Below are positions 43,283 through 52,099 of a stretch of DNA of 64,000 bases, piece by piece (positions within the stretch are counted from its first letter, which is position 1; each line of letters begins with the position of its first letter). A program made the translations under genes and the position numbers. The stretch lies in NCBI RefSeq assembly GCF_022811925.1, contig NZ_CP065511.1, positions 1,977,501 to 2,041,500 on the forward strand. Direction: 5' to 3'. The notes below the pieces were generated by a model. That model did no database searches, was not told where the DNA came from, and saw only the letters and a program-made list of their open reading frames with translations. This stretch comes from Cytobacillus oceanisediminis. GTDB lineage: Bacteria; Bacillota; Bacilli; Bacillales; Cytobacillaceae.

Positions 43283-44959
43283 GTGTCAAAAAGAGATTTA
43301 GATGGGAAGCTTTTTGCCGAAATGGTCATACAAGGAGCGAACCATTTATCTGCTAATGCAAAATTAGTGGATGCGTTAAATGTTTTCCCTGTTCCTGATG
43401 GAGACACAGGAACGAACATGAATTTGTCAATGACTTCCGGTGCAAAGGAAGTAAAAGCTAATATTCAGGAACATATTGGGAAGGTGGGCTCTGCTCTTTC
43501 TAAAGGTTTGCTGATGGGGGCCCGCGGGAACTCTGGAGTAATTCTCTCCCAGCTGTTCCGAGGCTTCTCGAAATACATTGAACAGAAATCATCCATCAAT
43601 GGTAAAGAGTTTGCTGATGCCTTGAATTCAGGTGTAGAGACTGCTTATAAAGCAGTGATGAAGCCAGTTGAAGGAACAATCTTAACCGTTGCTAAAGATT
43701 CCGCTAAAAAAGCGGTGCAGGCTGCAAAAAATGAAGATGATATCATAGTGATTATGGAGGAAGTTTTAAAAGAAGCAAGGGCTTCTTTAAACCGCACTCC
43801 GGATCTTCTTCCAGTCTTAAAAGAAGTTGGGGTTGTAGACAGCGGCGGCCAGGGTCTTGTTTTTGTATATGAAGGATTCCTTGCCGAGCTCAAGGGCGAA
43901 AAACTTCCTGATACACCAGCAGCCCTTCCCAAGATGGATGACCTGGTTAGCGCAGAACACCATAAAAATGTTCATAGTTTTATGAACACTGAAGATATTG
44001 AATTTGGTTATTGCACTGAGTTTATGGTCAAGTTCGAAACTGAAAAGCTATCTGCTAATCCTTTCTCAGAAGACAAGTTCCGCCAGGACTTAAGCAAATA
44101 TGGCGACTCGCTTCTTGTGATTGCGGATGAACAGCTTGTAAAAGTACATATCCACTCTGAACAGCCGGGGGATTGCCTGACATACGGACAGCGCTACGGC
44201 AGCTTAATCAATATGAAGATTGAAAACATGCGCCAGCAGCACACCAATTTGATCGAAGACGTCCCTACTCCTTTGGCAGCTGAAGCTAAGCCAAAGGAAA
44301 AGCAGGAGTACGGAATCGTGACAGTATCAATGGGAAGCGGGATTGCAGGTCTTTTCCGAAGTATTGGGGCACACGCAGTCATTGAGGGCGGCCAGACGAT
44401 GAATCCCAGTACGAAAGATATCGTAAAGGCCATCAAAGAAGTGAATGCCAAGAAAGTAATCATTTTGCCTAACAATAAAAATATCATCATGGCTGCACAG
44501 CAGGCTGCAGAAGTGACTGAAGAAGAAGCAGTGGTTGTTCCTTCCAAGACCGTTCCTCAGGGAATGGCAGCCCTGCTTGCTTTTAACCCAAGTGCCGGTC
44601 TTGCAGAAAATGAAGAAGGCATGACAGACGCCCTTCAGCATGTGAAGACAGGCCAAATTACATTTGCTGTCCGTGATACAAGCATCGATGGCCTTGAAAT
44701 TGAAAAAGATGATTTCATGGGCATCGCAGATGGGAAAATTGTTGTCAAGAACAAGGATAGAGTTCAGGCTGCCAAAGATCTTCTCGATGGAATGATTGAT
44801 GAAGACTCTGAGATCCTAACCGTATTAAAAGGTGAAGATGCGGCAGAAGAGGAAGTGGAGGCACTTATCAGCTATATTGAAGATAAGTATGAAGATGTTG
44901 AAGTCGAAGTCCATGATGGCAAACAGCCGCTGTACTCTTTTATTTTCTCAATTGAATAA
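43283..44959 (+). CDS. fakA: Fatty acid kinase ATP-binding subunit FakA (YloV, DAK2 domain)
   Basis: A 558-residue protein. The N-terminal DakL domain (about 1-200) carries the nucleotide-binding motif VFPVPDGDTGTNM and GARGNSGVILSQLFRG; the rest is the DhaK-like/DegV-related C-terminal region. FakA phosphorylates fatty acids held by a FakB partner, feeding exogenous fatty acids into phospholipids together with PlsX, encoded 4 kb downstream. The start is GTG 43283, with GAGGAGGAAAG upstream. Older names call it a dihydroxyacetone kinase-like protein. Confidence 0.93.
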   Translation: MSKRDLDGKLFAEMVIQGANHLSANAKLVDALNVFPVPDGDTGTNMNLSMTSGAKEVKANIQEHIGKVGSALSKGLLMGARGNSGVILSQLFRGFSKYIEQKSSINGKEFADALNSGVETAYKAVMKPVEGTILTVAKDSAKKAVQAAKNEDDIIVIMEEVLKEARASLNRTPDLLPVLKEVGVVDSGGQGLVFVYEGFLAELKGEKLPDTPAALPKMDDLVSAEHHKNVHSFMNTEDIEFGYCTEFMVKFETEKLSANPFSEDKFRQDLSKYGDSLLVIADEQLVKVHIHSEQPGDCLTYGQRYGSLINMKIENMRQQHTNLIEDVPTPLAAEAKPKEKQEYGIVTVSMGSGIAGLFRSIGAHAVIEGGQTMNPSTKDIVKAIKEVNAKKVIILPNNKNIIMAAQQAAEVTEEEAVVVPSKTVPQGMAALLAFNPSAGLAENEEGMTDALQHVKTGQITFAVRDTSIDGLEIEKDDFMGIADGKIVVKNKDRVQAAKDLLDGMIDEDSEILTVLKGEDAAEEEVEALISYIEDKYEDVEVEVHDGKQPLYSFIFSIE

Positions 44960-44968
44960 CCAATAAAC

Positions 44969-44995
44969 AAAGCGAGGGCCCAGCCTTCGCTTTTG
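44969..44995 (+). terminator. Intrinsic terminator after fakA
   Basis: AAAGCGAGG pairs with CCTTCGCTTT (one bulge) and is followed by a T-rich segment. Confidence 0.7.
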
Positions 44996-45191
44996 TCCAT
45001 TTTAAACGTTTATATTTTAGTGAGCTTCGGAAATATTAATTTATTTGGTTAAAGATTACTTACTTGCATATTTAAATTGTAATGTGCTAGGTATAAAGCA
45101 GGCGTTACATAAGCCTGCAGTTAAAAGTAATTGAGCAGGGAGGGGTGGCGGACTGCCTTAAGAAATTATATTTGGCAGCCGTTCAATAAAC

Positions 45192-47240
45192 GTGAATCCA
45201 AATTATAACCAGTCTGTTACAGCTGTTAAAGGCATTGGAGAGGAAACAGCAGAATCACTTGCTGAAATGAATATAATCACTGTAAAAGACTTGCTTGAAT
45301 ATTTTCCATATAGATATGAGGATTACAGGCTCAAGGACCTGGAAGAGATTAAGCATGATGAAAGAGTAACTGTGGAAGGAAAGGTCCATAGTGAACCTTC
45401 ACTCGCCTATTATGGAAGGAAACGGTCCAGGCTGACTGTGAGAGTTCTTGTAGGCAGATATCTGATACAAGTGGTCATGTTTAATCAGCCATATTTAAAG
45501 AACAAAATTACATTGAACGAAACTGTTACAGTGACAGGCAAATGGGACCAGCACCGCCAGATCATTACAGCCAATGAATTAAAAATAGGAAATGCCTCCA
45601 ATAACAAGGATTTTGAGCCGGTTTACGCTGTGAAAGGAAATATCACTGTCAAGGGAATAAGACGTTATATTAAACTGGCTTTTTCACAGTATGGGAATGA
45701 GATATCAGAAACTTTGCCTGAAAAATATCTTTTGCAATATAGGCTTTTAAATAGGCGAGATGCTATGAGATCGCTTCATTTTCCTGCCAATGATCAGGAA
45801 CTTAAACAGGGGAGACGGCGTTTTGTTTATGAAGAATTCTTCTATTTTCAATTAAAAATGCAGGCATTAAGAAAGATTGAAAGAGAGCAGTCTAAAGGGA
45901 TTGCGCAAGCTTATGATCTTTCGAGGCTGATGGGATTTATAGACTCCCTGCCATTTGCATTAACCAGCGCCCAGAAAAGGGTAGTTAATGAGATCCTGTC
46001 TGATATGAAATCGCCTTATCGGATGAACAGGCTACTGCAGGGGGATGTTGGTTCCGGCAAAACGGCTGTTGCGGCGATCGCACTATTTGCCAGCAGGACA
46101 GCAGACTTCCAGGGAGCTTTAATGGTTCCGACCGAAATCCTGGCAGAGCAGCATGCGGAATCTTTAAAGACGATGCTTGAGCCATTTGGCTTGCGATGTG
46201 AACTCCTGACAAGCTCCGTCAAAGGAAAGCGCAGAAGAGAAATTCTTCAGCATCTTAAGGATGGAGAAATTGATGTTCTTATAGGCACACATGCACTTAT
46301 CCAGGAAGAAGTGGAATTTAATAAACTGGGACTTGTTATTACTGATGAACAGCATAGATTTGGTGTCGGGCAGCGGCGCATCCTCAGGGAAAAAGGCGAA
46401 AATCCAGATGTTCTGTTTATGACTGCCACGCCAATCCCGAGAACATTGGCCATTACTGTTTTTGGGGAAATGGATGTTTCCATTATTGATGAAATGCCGG
46501 CAGGGCGAAAAGCGATTGAAACCTATTGGGCAAAACCTGAAATGCTTGATAGGGTACTTGGCTTTATGGAAAAGGAGCTTTCAGCAGGCCAGCAAGTATA
46601 TGTGATCTGTCCCCTAATTGAGGAGTCGGACAAACTGGATGTTCAAAACGCTATAGATGTCCATGCAACATTGATGCATCATTTTCATGGCCGCTATGAT
46701 GTCGGCCTCATGCATGGCAGGCTTCATCCAGATGAAAAAGAAAATGTCATGAAGGCTTTTAGCCGAAATGAAACTCAAATTCTTGTTTCTACTACGGTTG
46801 TCGAGGTGGGTGTAAATGTCCCAAATGCAACGATGATGGTGATCTATGATGCCGAGCGGTTTGGACTTGCACAGCTGCACCAATTAAGGGGCAGGGTAGG
46901 AAGAGGAGATAAACAATCTTATTGTGTTCTTTTAGCTGACCCCAAATCGGAAGTTGGAAAAGAACGCATGAAAATCATGACAGAAACCAATGACGGATTC
47001 GCTCTAAGTGAAAAGGACCTGGAGCTGAGAGGGCCTGGGGACTTTTTCGGAAAAAAACAAAGCGGGCTCCCGGAATTTAAAGTCGCCGATATGGTCCATG
47101 ATTACCGCGCTCTCGAAACCGCCAGAAACGATGCAGCTTCTCTTGTTGAATCCCCTGAATTCTGGTATTCAGATGAGTACCTTCCTTTGAAAAATTATTT
47201 AAAGGAAACAGGAGTGCTGGAAGGGGAAAAACTGGACTAG
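45192..47240 (+). CDS. recG: ATP-dependent DNA helicase RecG
   Basis: A 682-residue superfamily 2 branch-migration helicase acting on Holliday junctions and stalled forks. The N-terminal wedge/OB domain (about 5-240, starting VTAVKGIGEETAESLAEM) is followed by Walker A LLQGDVGSGKTAVA, DEQH (ITDEQHRFGV), MTATPIPRTL, the motif VEVGVNVPNAT and HQLRGRVGRG; the TRG motif closes the protein. The start is GTG 45192, which fits the family N-terminus, but no clear Shine-Dalgarno precedes it. The two serine dehydratase genes found upstream of recG in B. subtilis are absent. Confidence 0.95.
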   Translation: MNPNYNQSVTAVKGIGEETAESLAEMNIITVKDLLEYFPYRYEDYRLKDLEEIKHDERVTVEGKVHSEPSLAYYGRKRSRLTVRVLVGRYLIQVVMFNQPYLKNKITLNETVTVTGKWDQHRQIITANELKIGNASNNKDFEPVYAVKGNITVKGIRRYIKLAFSQYGNEISETLPEKYLLQYRLLNRRDAMRSLHFPANDQELKQGRRRFVYEEFFYFQLKMQALRKIEREQSKGIAQAYDLSRLMGFIDSLPFALTSAQKRVVNEILSDMKSPYRMNRLLQGDVGSGKTAVAAIALFASRTADFQGALMVPTEILAEQHAESLKTMLEPFGLRCELLTSSVKGKRRREILQHLKDGEIDVLIGTHALIQEEVEFNKLGLVITDEQHRFGVGQRRILREKGENPDVLFMTATPIPRTLAITVFGEMDVSIIDEMPAGRKAIETYWAKPEMLDRVLGFMEKELSAGQQVYVICPLIEESDKLDVQNAIDVHATLMHHFHGRYDVGLMHGRLHPDEKENVMKAFSRNETQILVSTTVVEVGVNVPNATMMVIYDAERFGLAQLHQLRGRVGRGDKQSYCVLLADPKSEVGKERMKIMTETNDGFALSEKDLELRGPGDFFGKKQSGLPEFKVADMVHDYRALETARNDAASLVESPEFWYSDEYLPLKNYLKETGVLEGEKLD

Positions 47241-47254
47241 GATTAAGGGTAAAC

Positions 47255-47298
47255 AAGCAGATTGCAGAAAAGTTCTTTCTTGCAATCTGCTTTTTTTG
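47255..47298 (+). terminator. Intrinsic terminator after recG
   Basis: AAGCAGATTGCA (47255-47266) pairs with TGCAATCTGCTT (47281-47292); inner GAAA/TTTC bases extend the stem, and seven T follow. The right arm also carries the -35 box of the fapR promoter. Confidence 0.85.
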
Positions 47299-47330
47299 AT
47301 TATATACTACTATTAGTACCTAGTCTTAAT
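47280..47330 (+). promoter_or_regulatory. fapR promoter and FapR operator
   Basis: TTGCAA (47280-47285), 17 bp and TATACT (47303-47308) form a sigma-A promoter. The operator-like dyad ATTAGTACCTAGTCTTAAT (47312-47330) covers the expected transcription start and closely fits the FapR consensus (TTAGTACCTxxTCTTAA). FapR bound here would block its own operon until malonyl-CoA releases it. Confidence 0.85.
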
Positions 47331-47352
47331 ATCTCGGACGGTGGGATTTTTA

Positions 47353-47913
47353 ATGAAAAGAAATAAAAAAGAACGCCAGCATTTATTAACGGACACAATA
47401 AAAGAAAATCCATTTGTCACGGACGAGGAACTTGCAGAAAAGTTCTCTGTAAGCGTCCAGACAATCAGGCTCGACCGCTTGGAATTATCTATTCCGGAAT
47501 TGCGGGAGCGAATCAAGCATGTTGCTGAAAAAACTTTCGAGGATGAAGTCCGATCTTTACCCATAGAAGAAATAATCGGTGAAATAATAGATATAGAATT
47601 GGATAAAACGGCAATATCCATTTTTGATGTGAAAAATGAACATGTTTTCAAGCGAAATGGAATAGCCCGGGGTCATCACTTGTTTGCACAGGCCAACTCA
47701 CTGGCGGTTGCTGTTATAAATGATGAACTGGCATTGACTGCAAAAGCCAATATTCAATTTACAAGGCCAGTGCGATTAAGTGAACGTGTAATAGCAAAAG
47801 CCAAGGTCCTTACAATTGATATTGACAGCGGAAGGACGATTGTTGAAGTCAATAGCTTTGTGAATAACGAACAGGTATTTAAGGGAGAATTCGACATGTT
47901 CAGAAAAAAATAA
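47353..47913 (+). CDS. fapR: Malonyl-CoA-responsive repressor FapR
   Basis: A 186-residue regulator of membrane lipid synthesis. The N-terminal DeoR-like helix-turn-helix (about 20-50, [22 protein letters not shown]) binds DNA, and the C-terminal hot-dog fold (about 80-186) binds malonyl-CoA, with the conserved [20 protein letters not shown]. Malonyl-CoA binding releases repression. The start is ATG 47353 after GGTGGGA. It is the first gene of fapR-plsX-fabD-fabG, and its own operator lies directly upstream, consistent with autoregulation. Confidence 0.96.
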   Translation: MKRNKKERQHLLTDTIKENPFVTDEELAEKFSVSVQTIRLDRLELSIPELRERIKHVAEKTFEDEVRSLPIEEIIGEIIDIELDKTAISIFDVKNEHVFKRNGIARGHHLFAQANSLAVAVINDELALTAKANIQFTRPVRLSERVIAKAKVLTIDIDSGRTIVEVNSFVNNEQVFKGEFDMFRKK

Positions 47914-47933
47914 TCACTAAAGGATGAAGCATC

Positions 47934-48938
47934 ATGAAAATTTCCATAGACGCAATGGGAGGCGACAATGCACCAAAGGAAATTGTCCTTGGCGCAATGA
48001 AAGCTGCCGCAGAGTTTAAGGATATATACATTACCCTTGTTGGCGATGAGTCAAAAATAAAGGAATACCTTACTTCAAACGAGCGTATTGAGATTTTACA
48101 TACAGATGAAGTCATCTTGCCGGATGATGAACCAGTGAGAGCTGTACGCAGAAAGAAAAATGCATCAATGGTGCTTGCAGCACAGCTTGTCTCAGACGGT
48201 AAAGCTGATGCATGCATTTCTGCAGGAAACACGGGTGCTCTTATGGCAGCAGGCCTTTTTGTGGTAGGAAGGATTGAAGGCATTGAACGGCCGGCATTAT
48301 CACCTACGCTTCCAACGATAGGCGGGGAAGGGTTCCTTTTGCTGGATGTAGGGGCGAATGTAGACGCGAAACCTGAGCATCTTCTTCAATATGCGATTAT
48401 GGGATCCATATATACAGAAAAGGTCCGGGGTGTTTCCAATCCGAGAGTGGGCCTTCTTAATATCGGAACTGAAGAGAAAAAAGGCAATGAGCTGGCGAAA
48501 AATACATTTGACCTTCTGAAGAATGCTGATATCAATTTTATCGGCAATGTGGAAGCGCGCGATTTGCTTGAGGGAGCTGCAGATGTTGTAGTGACAGATG
48601 GCTTTACCGGCAATATGGTGCTAAAGACAATTGAGGGTACTGCTCTATCTGTATTTAAAATGCTAAAAACAGCTCTGACCAGCAGCTTTAAAACGAAATT
48701 GGCAGCAGCTGCCTTAAAGCCTGATTTATACCAGCTTAAATCCAAGATGGATTATTCGGAATACGGCGGTGCTGGATTATTTGGATTAAAGGCGCCGGTT
48801 ATTAAGGCTCATGGTTCCTCAGATGCAACAGCTTTATTCAGTGCAGTCAGACAGACCAGGAATATGGTAGAAAACAATGTCGCTCAAACGATTAAGGAAG
48901 CAGTTGAAAAAGAATCAGAAAAAACAGCCATTAAATAA
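47934..48938 (+). CDS. plsX: Phosphate acyltransferase PlsX
   Basis: A 334-residue enzyme making acyl-phosphate from acyl-ACP for the PlsX/PlsY pathway of phosphatidic acid synthesis; acyl-phosphate also comes from FakA/FakB. Motifs include [17 protein letters not shown] at the N-terminus, [43 protein letters not shown] and [11 protein letters not shown]. It follows fapR by 20 bases and is peripheral to the membrane in this family. Confidence 0.97.
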   Translation: MKISIDAMGGDNAPKEIVLGAMKAAAEFKDIYITLVGDESKIKEYLTSNERIEILHTDEVILPDDEPVRAVRRKKNASMVLAAQLVSDGKADACISAGNTGALMAAGLFVVGRIEGIERPALSPTLPTIGGEGFLLLDVGANVDAKPEHLLQYAIMGSIYTEKVRGVSNPRVGLLNIGTEEKKGNELAKNTFDLLKNADINFIGNVEARDLLEGAADVVVTDGFTGNMVLKTIEGTALSVFKMLKTALTSSFKTKLAAAALKPDLYQLKSKMDYSEYGGAGLFGLKAPVIKAHGSSDATALFSAVRQTRNMVENNVAQTIKEAVEKESEKTAIK

Positions 48939-48964
48939 ACTTATTTTACTTAGGGGGAAGCACG

Positions 48965-49912
48965 ATGGGTAAAATCGCCTTTTTATTTCCTGGCCAGGGA
49001 TCGCAGGCTGCAGGAATGGGAAAAGCACTAGCCGAACAGGATGAGAAAGTAAAATCATTTTTCGAAAGTGCTGATCAAAAACTTGGCTATCCACTATCAG
49101 AACTTATTTTTGAAGGGCCTCAGGAAAAATTAACGCTAACAACAAATGCCCAGCCGGCATTGTTGACTACTAGCATTGCCATCCTTGACTACTTTAAAAG
49201 ATCGGGTGTAACACCTGATTTTGTTGCTGGCCACAGCCTTGGAGAGTATACTGCACTCGTTTCAGCTGAAGCTATATCCTTTGAGGACGGTGTTTATGCA
49301 GTCCGTAAAAGAGGAGAGTTCATGGAAGAAGCAGTTCCTAATGGCGAGGGAACAATGGCAGCGGTACTGGGACTTGACAGGGACAAGCTTACTGCAGTCA
49401 CAGAAGAGGTTACTGCAGGCGGCAATCCGGTTCAGCTCGCAAATTTAAACTGTCCTGGACAGATTGTGATTTCAGGTTCAAGGGCGGGTGTTGAACTAGC
49501 TTCTGCAAAGGCTAAAGAAGAAGGTGCCAAGCGTGTGCTTCCACTGGAAGTAAGCGGTCCTTTCCATTCTGAATTAATGAAGCCTGCTGCGGAGAAGTTC
49601 AGGCAAATCCTGGACGAGATTGAGATCAAAGATGCAGCTGTTCCTGTCATTGCAAATGTTACGGCTTCTGAAATGACTTCCGCTTCAGAAATAAACAGCA
49701 GATTGATTGAACAGCTGTATTCTCCTGTACTCTGGGAGGATTCAATCCGCAAAATGATAGAGCTTGGAGTAGATACATTTATTGAAATAGGACCTGGAAA
49801 AGTACTGTCAGGCTTAGTGAAAAAGGTTGATCGTTCCCTCAAAACGTATGCCGTTTCCGATGCTGAATCCTGGCAGGCAGTTACAGAATCCTTGAAGGAG
49901 GAATTGAGATGA
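48965..49912 (+). CDS. fabD: Malonyl-CoA:ACP transacylase
   Basis: A 315-residue enzyme that loads malonyl onto ACP. The nucleophile Ser is in the motif [13 protein letters not shown], the oxyanion Gln in [11 protein letters not shown], the substrate Arg in the [11 protein letters not shown] region and the catalytic His in GPFHSELM. It is expressed with fapR and plsX and shares ATGA with fabG. Confidence 0.97.
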   Translation: MGKIAFLFPGQGSQAAGMGKALAEQDEKVKSFFESADQKLGYPLSELIFEGPQEKLTLTTNAQPALLTTSIAILDYFKRSGVTPDFVAGHSLGEYTALVSAEAISFEDGVYAVRKRGEFMEEAVPNGEGTMAAVLGLDRDKLTAVTEEVTAGGNPVQLANLNCPGQIVISGSRAGVELASAKAKEEGAKRVLPLEVSGPFHSELMKPAAEKFRQILDEIEIKDAAVPVIANVTASEMTSASEINSRLIEQLYSPVLWEDSIRKMIELGVDTFIEIGPGKVLSGLVKKVDRSLKTYAVSDAESWQAVTESLKEELR

Positions 49913-50652
49913 AGCTAGAGGGAAAAGCCGCTTTAGTAACGGGAGCTTCCCGCGGAATCGGAAGAGAAATCGCTTTGGGTCTTGCTAAGCAAGGAGCAGA
50001 TATCGCGGTTAACTATTCCGGAAGTGAGGCGAGGGCGAACGAAGTCGTTGATGAAATAAAAGCATTAGGCAGAAATGCATTTGCTGTCCAATGCGATGTG
50101 TCCAGCAGTGATTCCGTGGCAAGCATGGTAAAAGAAACAGTAGAAAAGTTTGGCAAGCTTGATATTCTGATTAATAATGCTGGGATTACGAAGGATAACC
50201 TGATTATGAGAATGAAGGAAGACGAATGGGATGATGTAATTAACATTAACCTGAAAGGTGTGTTCCTTTGTACAAAAGCTGTTACAAGGCAGATGATGAA
50301 ACAGCGCAGCGGGCGCATTATCAATATTTCTTCGATTGTTGGAGTCAGCGGCAATCCTGGTCAGGCTAATTATGTCGCTGCCAAATCAGGTGTTATTGGC
50401 CTGACAAAGACCTCTGCAAAGGAACTTGCATCAAGAGGCATAACGGTCAACGCCATTGCACCAGGTTTTATCACAACTGATATGACTGATAAGCTGAACG
50501 TGGATGTAAAAGAGCAGATGCTTAAGCAAATTCCTTTGGCGCGTTTTGGCGACCCTGCAGATATTGCGAATGTTGCAGTGTTTCTTGCTTCCGAGGACAG
50601 CCGCTATATGACAGGACAAACCCTTCATGTTGATGGCGGAATGGTCATGTAA
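49909..50652 (+). CDS. fabG: 3-oxoacyl-ACP reductase
   Basis: A 247-residue short-chain dehydrogenase that reduces 3-ketoacyl-ACP with NADPH. It has the cofactor motif [14 protein letters not shown], the catalytic Ser (INISSIVG) and YxxxK (YVAAKSG), and a C-terminal [12 protein letters not shown] end typical of FabG. The start overlaps the fabD stop. It closes the FapR-controlled group; acpP has its own promoter. Confidence 0.97.
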   Translation: MKLEGKAALVTGASRGIGREIALGLAKQGADIAVNYSGSEARANEVVDEIKALGRNAFAVQCDVSSSDSVASMVKETVEKFGKLDILINNAGITKDNLIMRMKEDEWDDVININLKGVFLCTKAVTRQMMKQRSGRIINISSIVGVSGNPGQANYVAAKSGVIGLTKTSAKELASRGITVNAIAPGFITTDMTDKLNVDVKEQMLKQIPLARFGDPADIANVAVFLASEDSRYMTGQTLHVDGGMVM

Positions 50653-50692
50653 TTTGTAACAGGCTTGTAATGCAAAATTTTTTATAAAACCT

Positions 50693-50721
50693 TTCAATAA
50701 AGGCTTAAAATAATCTATAAT
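50693..50721 (+). promoter_or_regulatory. Promoter of acpP
   Basis: TTCAAT (50693-50698), 17 bp and a consensus TATAAT (50716-50721). The -35 is weak. It suits the high, steady demand for acyl carrier protein independent of readthrough from fabG. Confidence 0.6.
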
Positions 50722-50743
50722 ACTTGAGGGGAGGTGAACGAGC

Positions 50744-50977
50744 ATGGCAGAAGTATTAGAACGTGTAACAAAGATCATCGTGGACCGTCTTGGTGTTGAA
50801 GAGTCTGAAGTAAAATTGGAAGCTTCTTTCAAAGATGATCTAGGTGCTGATTCCCTTGATGTAGTAGAATTAGTAATGGAATTAGAAGACGAGTTCGACA
50901 TGGAAATTTCTGACGATGATGCTGAGAAAATCGCAACAGTCGGTGACGCTGTAAATTACATAAAGGCTAGCCAATAA
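50744..50977 (+). CDS. acpP: Acyl carrier protein
   Basis: A 77-residue acidic protein with the phosphopantetheine site Ser in [19 protein letters not shown]. It carries growing acyl chains for fatty-acid synthesis and donates them to PlsX. GGGGAGGTGA precedes the ATG, a strong ribosome site. It is followed by an intrinsic terminator. Confidence 0.98.
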   Translation: MAEVLERVTKIIVDRLGVEESEVKLEASFKDDLGADSLDVVELVMELEDEFDMEISDDDAEKIATVGDAVNYIKASQ

Positions 50978-50994
50978 TCGTTAGGTGAAACACT

Positions 50995-51031
50995 CTGCAG
51001 TGAGGGCATCCCCCTCGCTGCAGCAATTTTT
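50995..51031 (+). terminator. Intrinsic terminator after acpP
   Basis: CTGCAGTGAGGG pairs with CCCTCGCTGCAG (12-bp stem, one G-U type mismatch) around CATCC, followed after CAA by six T. Confidence 0.85.
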
Positions 51032-51315
51032 TATCAGCAGATGTTTACTGTCCGGTGTTACCTGTGGGATAGAAGGCAGCATGAGAAAAATCTGCAGCCC
51101 GGAAGCAGGTGGCTGTGGACAGTAAATATGTAAGGCAAAAGCTCCGTTGAATAACGGGGCTTTCTTCTGTGAAGATGGCTGTACCCATATGAAACTAAAA
51201 TTGCTTGTAAATAGAAGTTTTTTTGCGTTTTTCATCTTTATTACGTAAACTTAGGGAAGACCATTTAAGCTTTTTGCTTAAGCAGAATATTAATTTTTAG
51301 CAAGGTGGATGCATT
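51032..51315 (+). other. Structured intergenic region before rnc
   Basis: This region has no gene but several hairpins. TTTACTGTCC (51044-51053) pairs with GGACAGTAAA (51117-51126), enclosing ACCTG/CAGGT and GCAG/CTGC pairs, so an arm of about 85 bases can form. Next, AAAGCTCCGTT/AACGGGGCTTT (51138-51163) is terminator-like but lacks a strong T-run. A third, TTAAGC/GCTTAA (51265-51281), stands 35 bases before rnc. It could be a small RNA, a repeat or an RNase III target. Confidence 0.5.
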
Positions 51316-52056
51316 ATGCGCAGCAATAAGGATAAGGAAAGAAAATCATTTCGCGCAATCGAAAAACAATTTAAAGAATTCCAAACGGAAATCGGAATTC
51401 AATTTGAAAATGAAAAATTATTAAAACAAGCTTTTACCCATTCATCTTATGTGAATGAGCATCGGAGAAAGCCCTATGAAGACAATGAAAGGCTGGAATT
51501 TTTGGGGGACGCTGTCCTGGAACTGACTGTTTCAAAGTTCCTTTACCTAAAATATCCTATGATGAGCGAGGGGGAATTAACAAAGCTGAGGGCTGCGGTT
51601 GTCTGCGAACCATCCCTGGTTTCATTTGCCCACGAATTGTCATTCGGCAGCCTTGTACTGCTTGGAAAAGGGGAGGAAATGACAGGAGGAAGAACCCGTC
51701 CGGCCCTGCTTGCAGACGTATTTGAAGCCTTTATAGGTGCACTATACCTGGATAAAGGATTAGATACGGTTGTCGGTTTTTTGGAAAAAGTTGTTTTTCC
51801 GAAGATTGATTCAGGTGCTTTTTCGCATGTGATGGATTTCAAGAGCCAGCTGCAGGAACTTGTACAGCGGGATGGTGCAGGTGCAATTGAATATAAAATC
51901 CTTCAGGAAAAAGGGCCTGCCCACAATCGTGAATTTGTTTCCACTGTTTCACTAAATGGCAGGGAGCTTGGGACAGGCACTGGCCGATCAAAGAAAGAAG
52001 CGGAACAGCATGCAGCCCAAATGGCCCTTGAAGTATTAAAGAATCATATCAAGTGA
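51316..52056 (+). CDS. rnc: Ribonuclease III
   Basis: A 246-residue double-strand-specific RNase. The catalytic domain (about 15-155) has the signature [17 protein letters not shown] and the later [13 protein letters not shown]; a C-terminal dsRNA-binding domain (about 170-240) contains [10 protein letters not shown] and [10 protein letters not shown]. It processes rRNA precursors and other duplex RNAs. AAGGTGGATGC precedes the ATG. It is 43 bases from smc, and the rnc-smc-ftsY order is conserved. Confidence 0.96.
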   Translation: MRSNKDKERKSFRAIEKQFKEFQTEIGIQFENEKLLKQAFTHSSYVNEHRRKPYEDNERLEFLGDAVLELTVSKFLYLKYPMMSEGELTKLRAAVVCEPSLVSFAHELSFGSLVLLGKGEEMTGGRTRPALLADVFEAFIGALYLDKGLDTVVGFLEKVVFPKIDSGAFSHVMDFKSQLQELVQRDGAGAIEYKILQEKGPAHNREFVSTVSLNGRELGTGTGRSKKEAEQHAAQMALEVLKNHIK

Positions 52057-52099
52057 CATCAAAGAATAGAAACTTGGAGGAGACAGAGGGGGAGCAAGG

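Noticed and set aside
43283..44959. Dihydroxyacetone kinase
   Set aside because: The DAK2-like domain could suggest it, but the single-chain layout, yloU neighbour and position match FakA.
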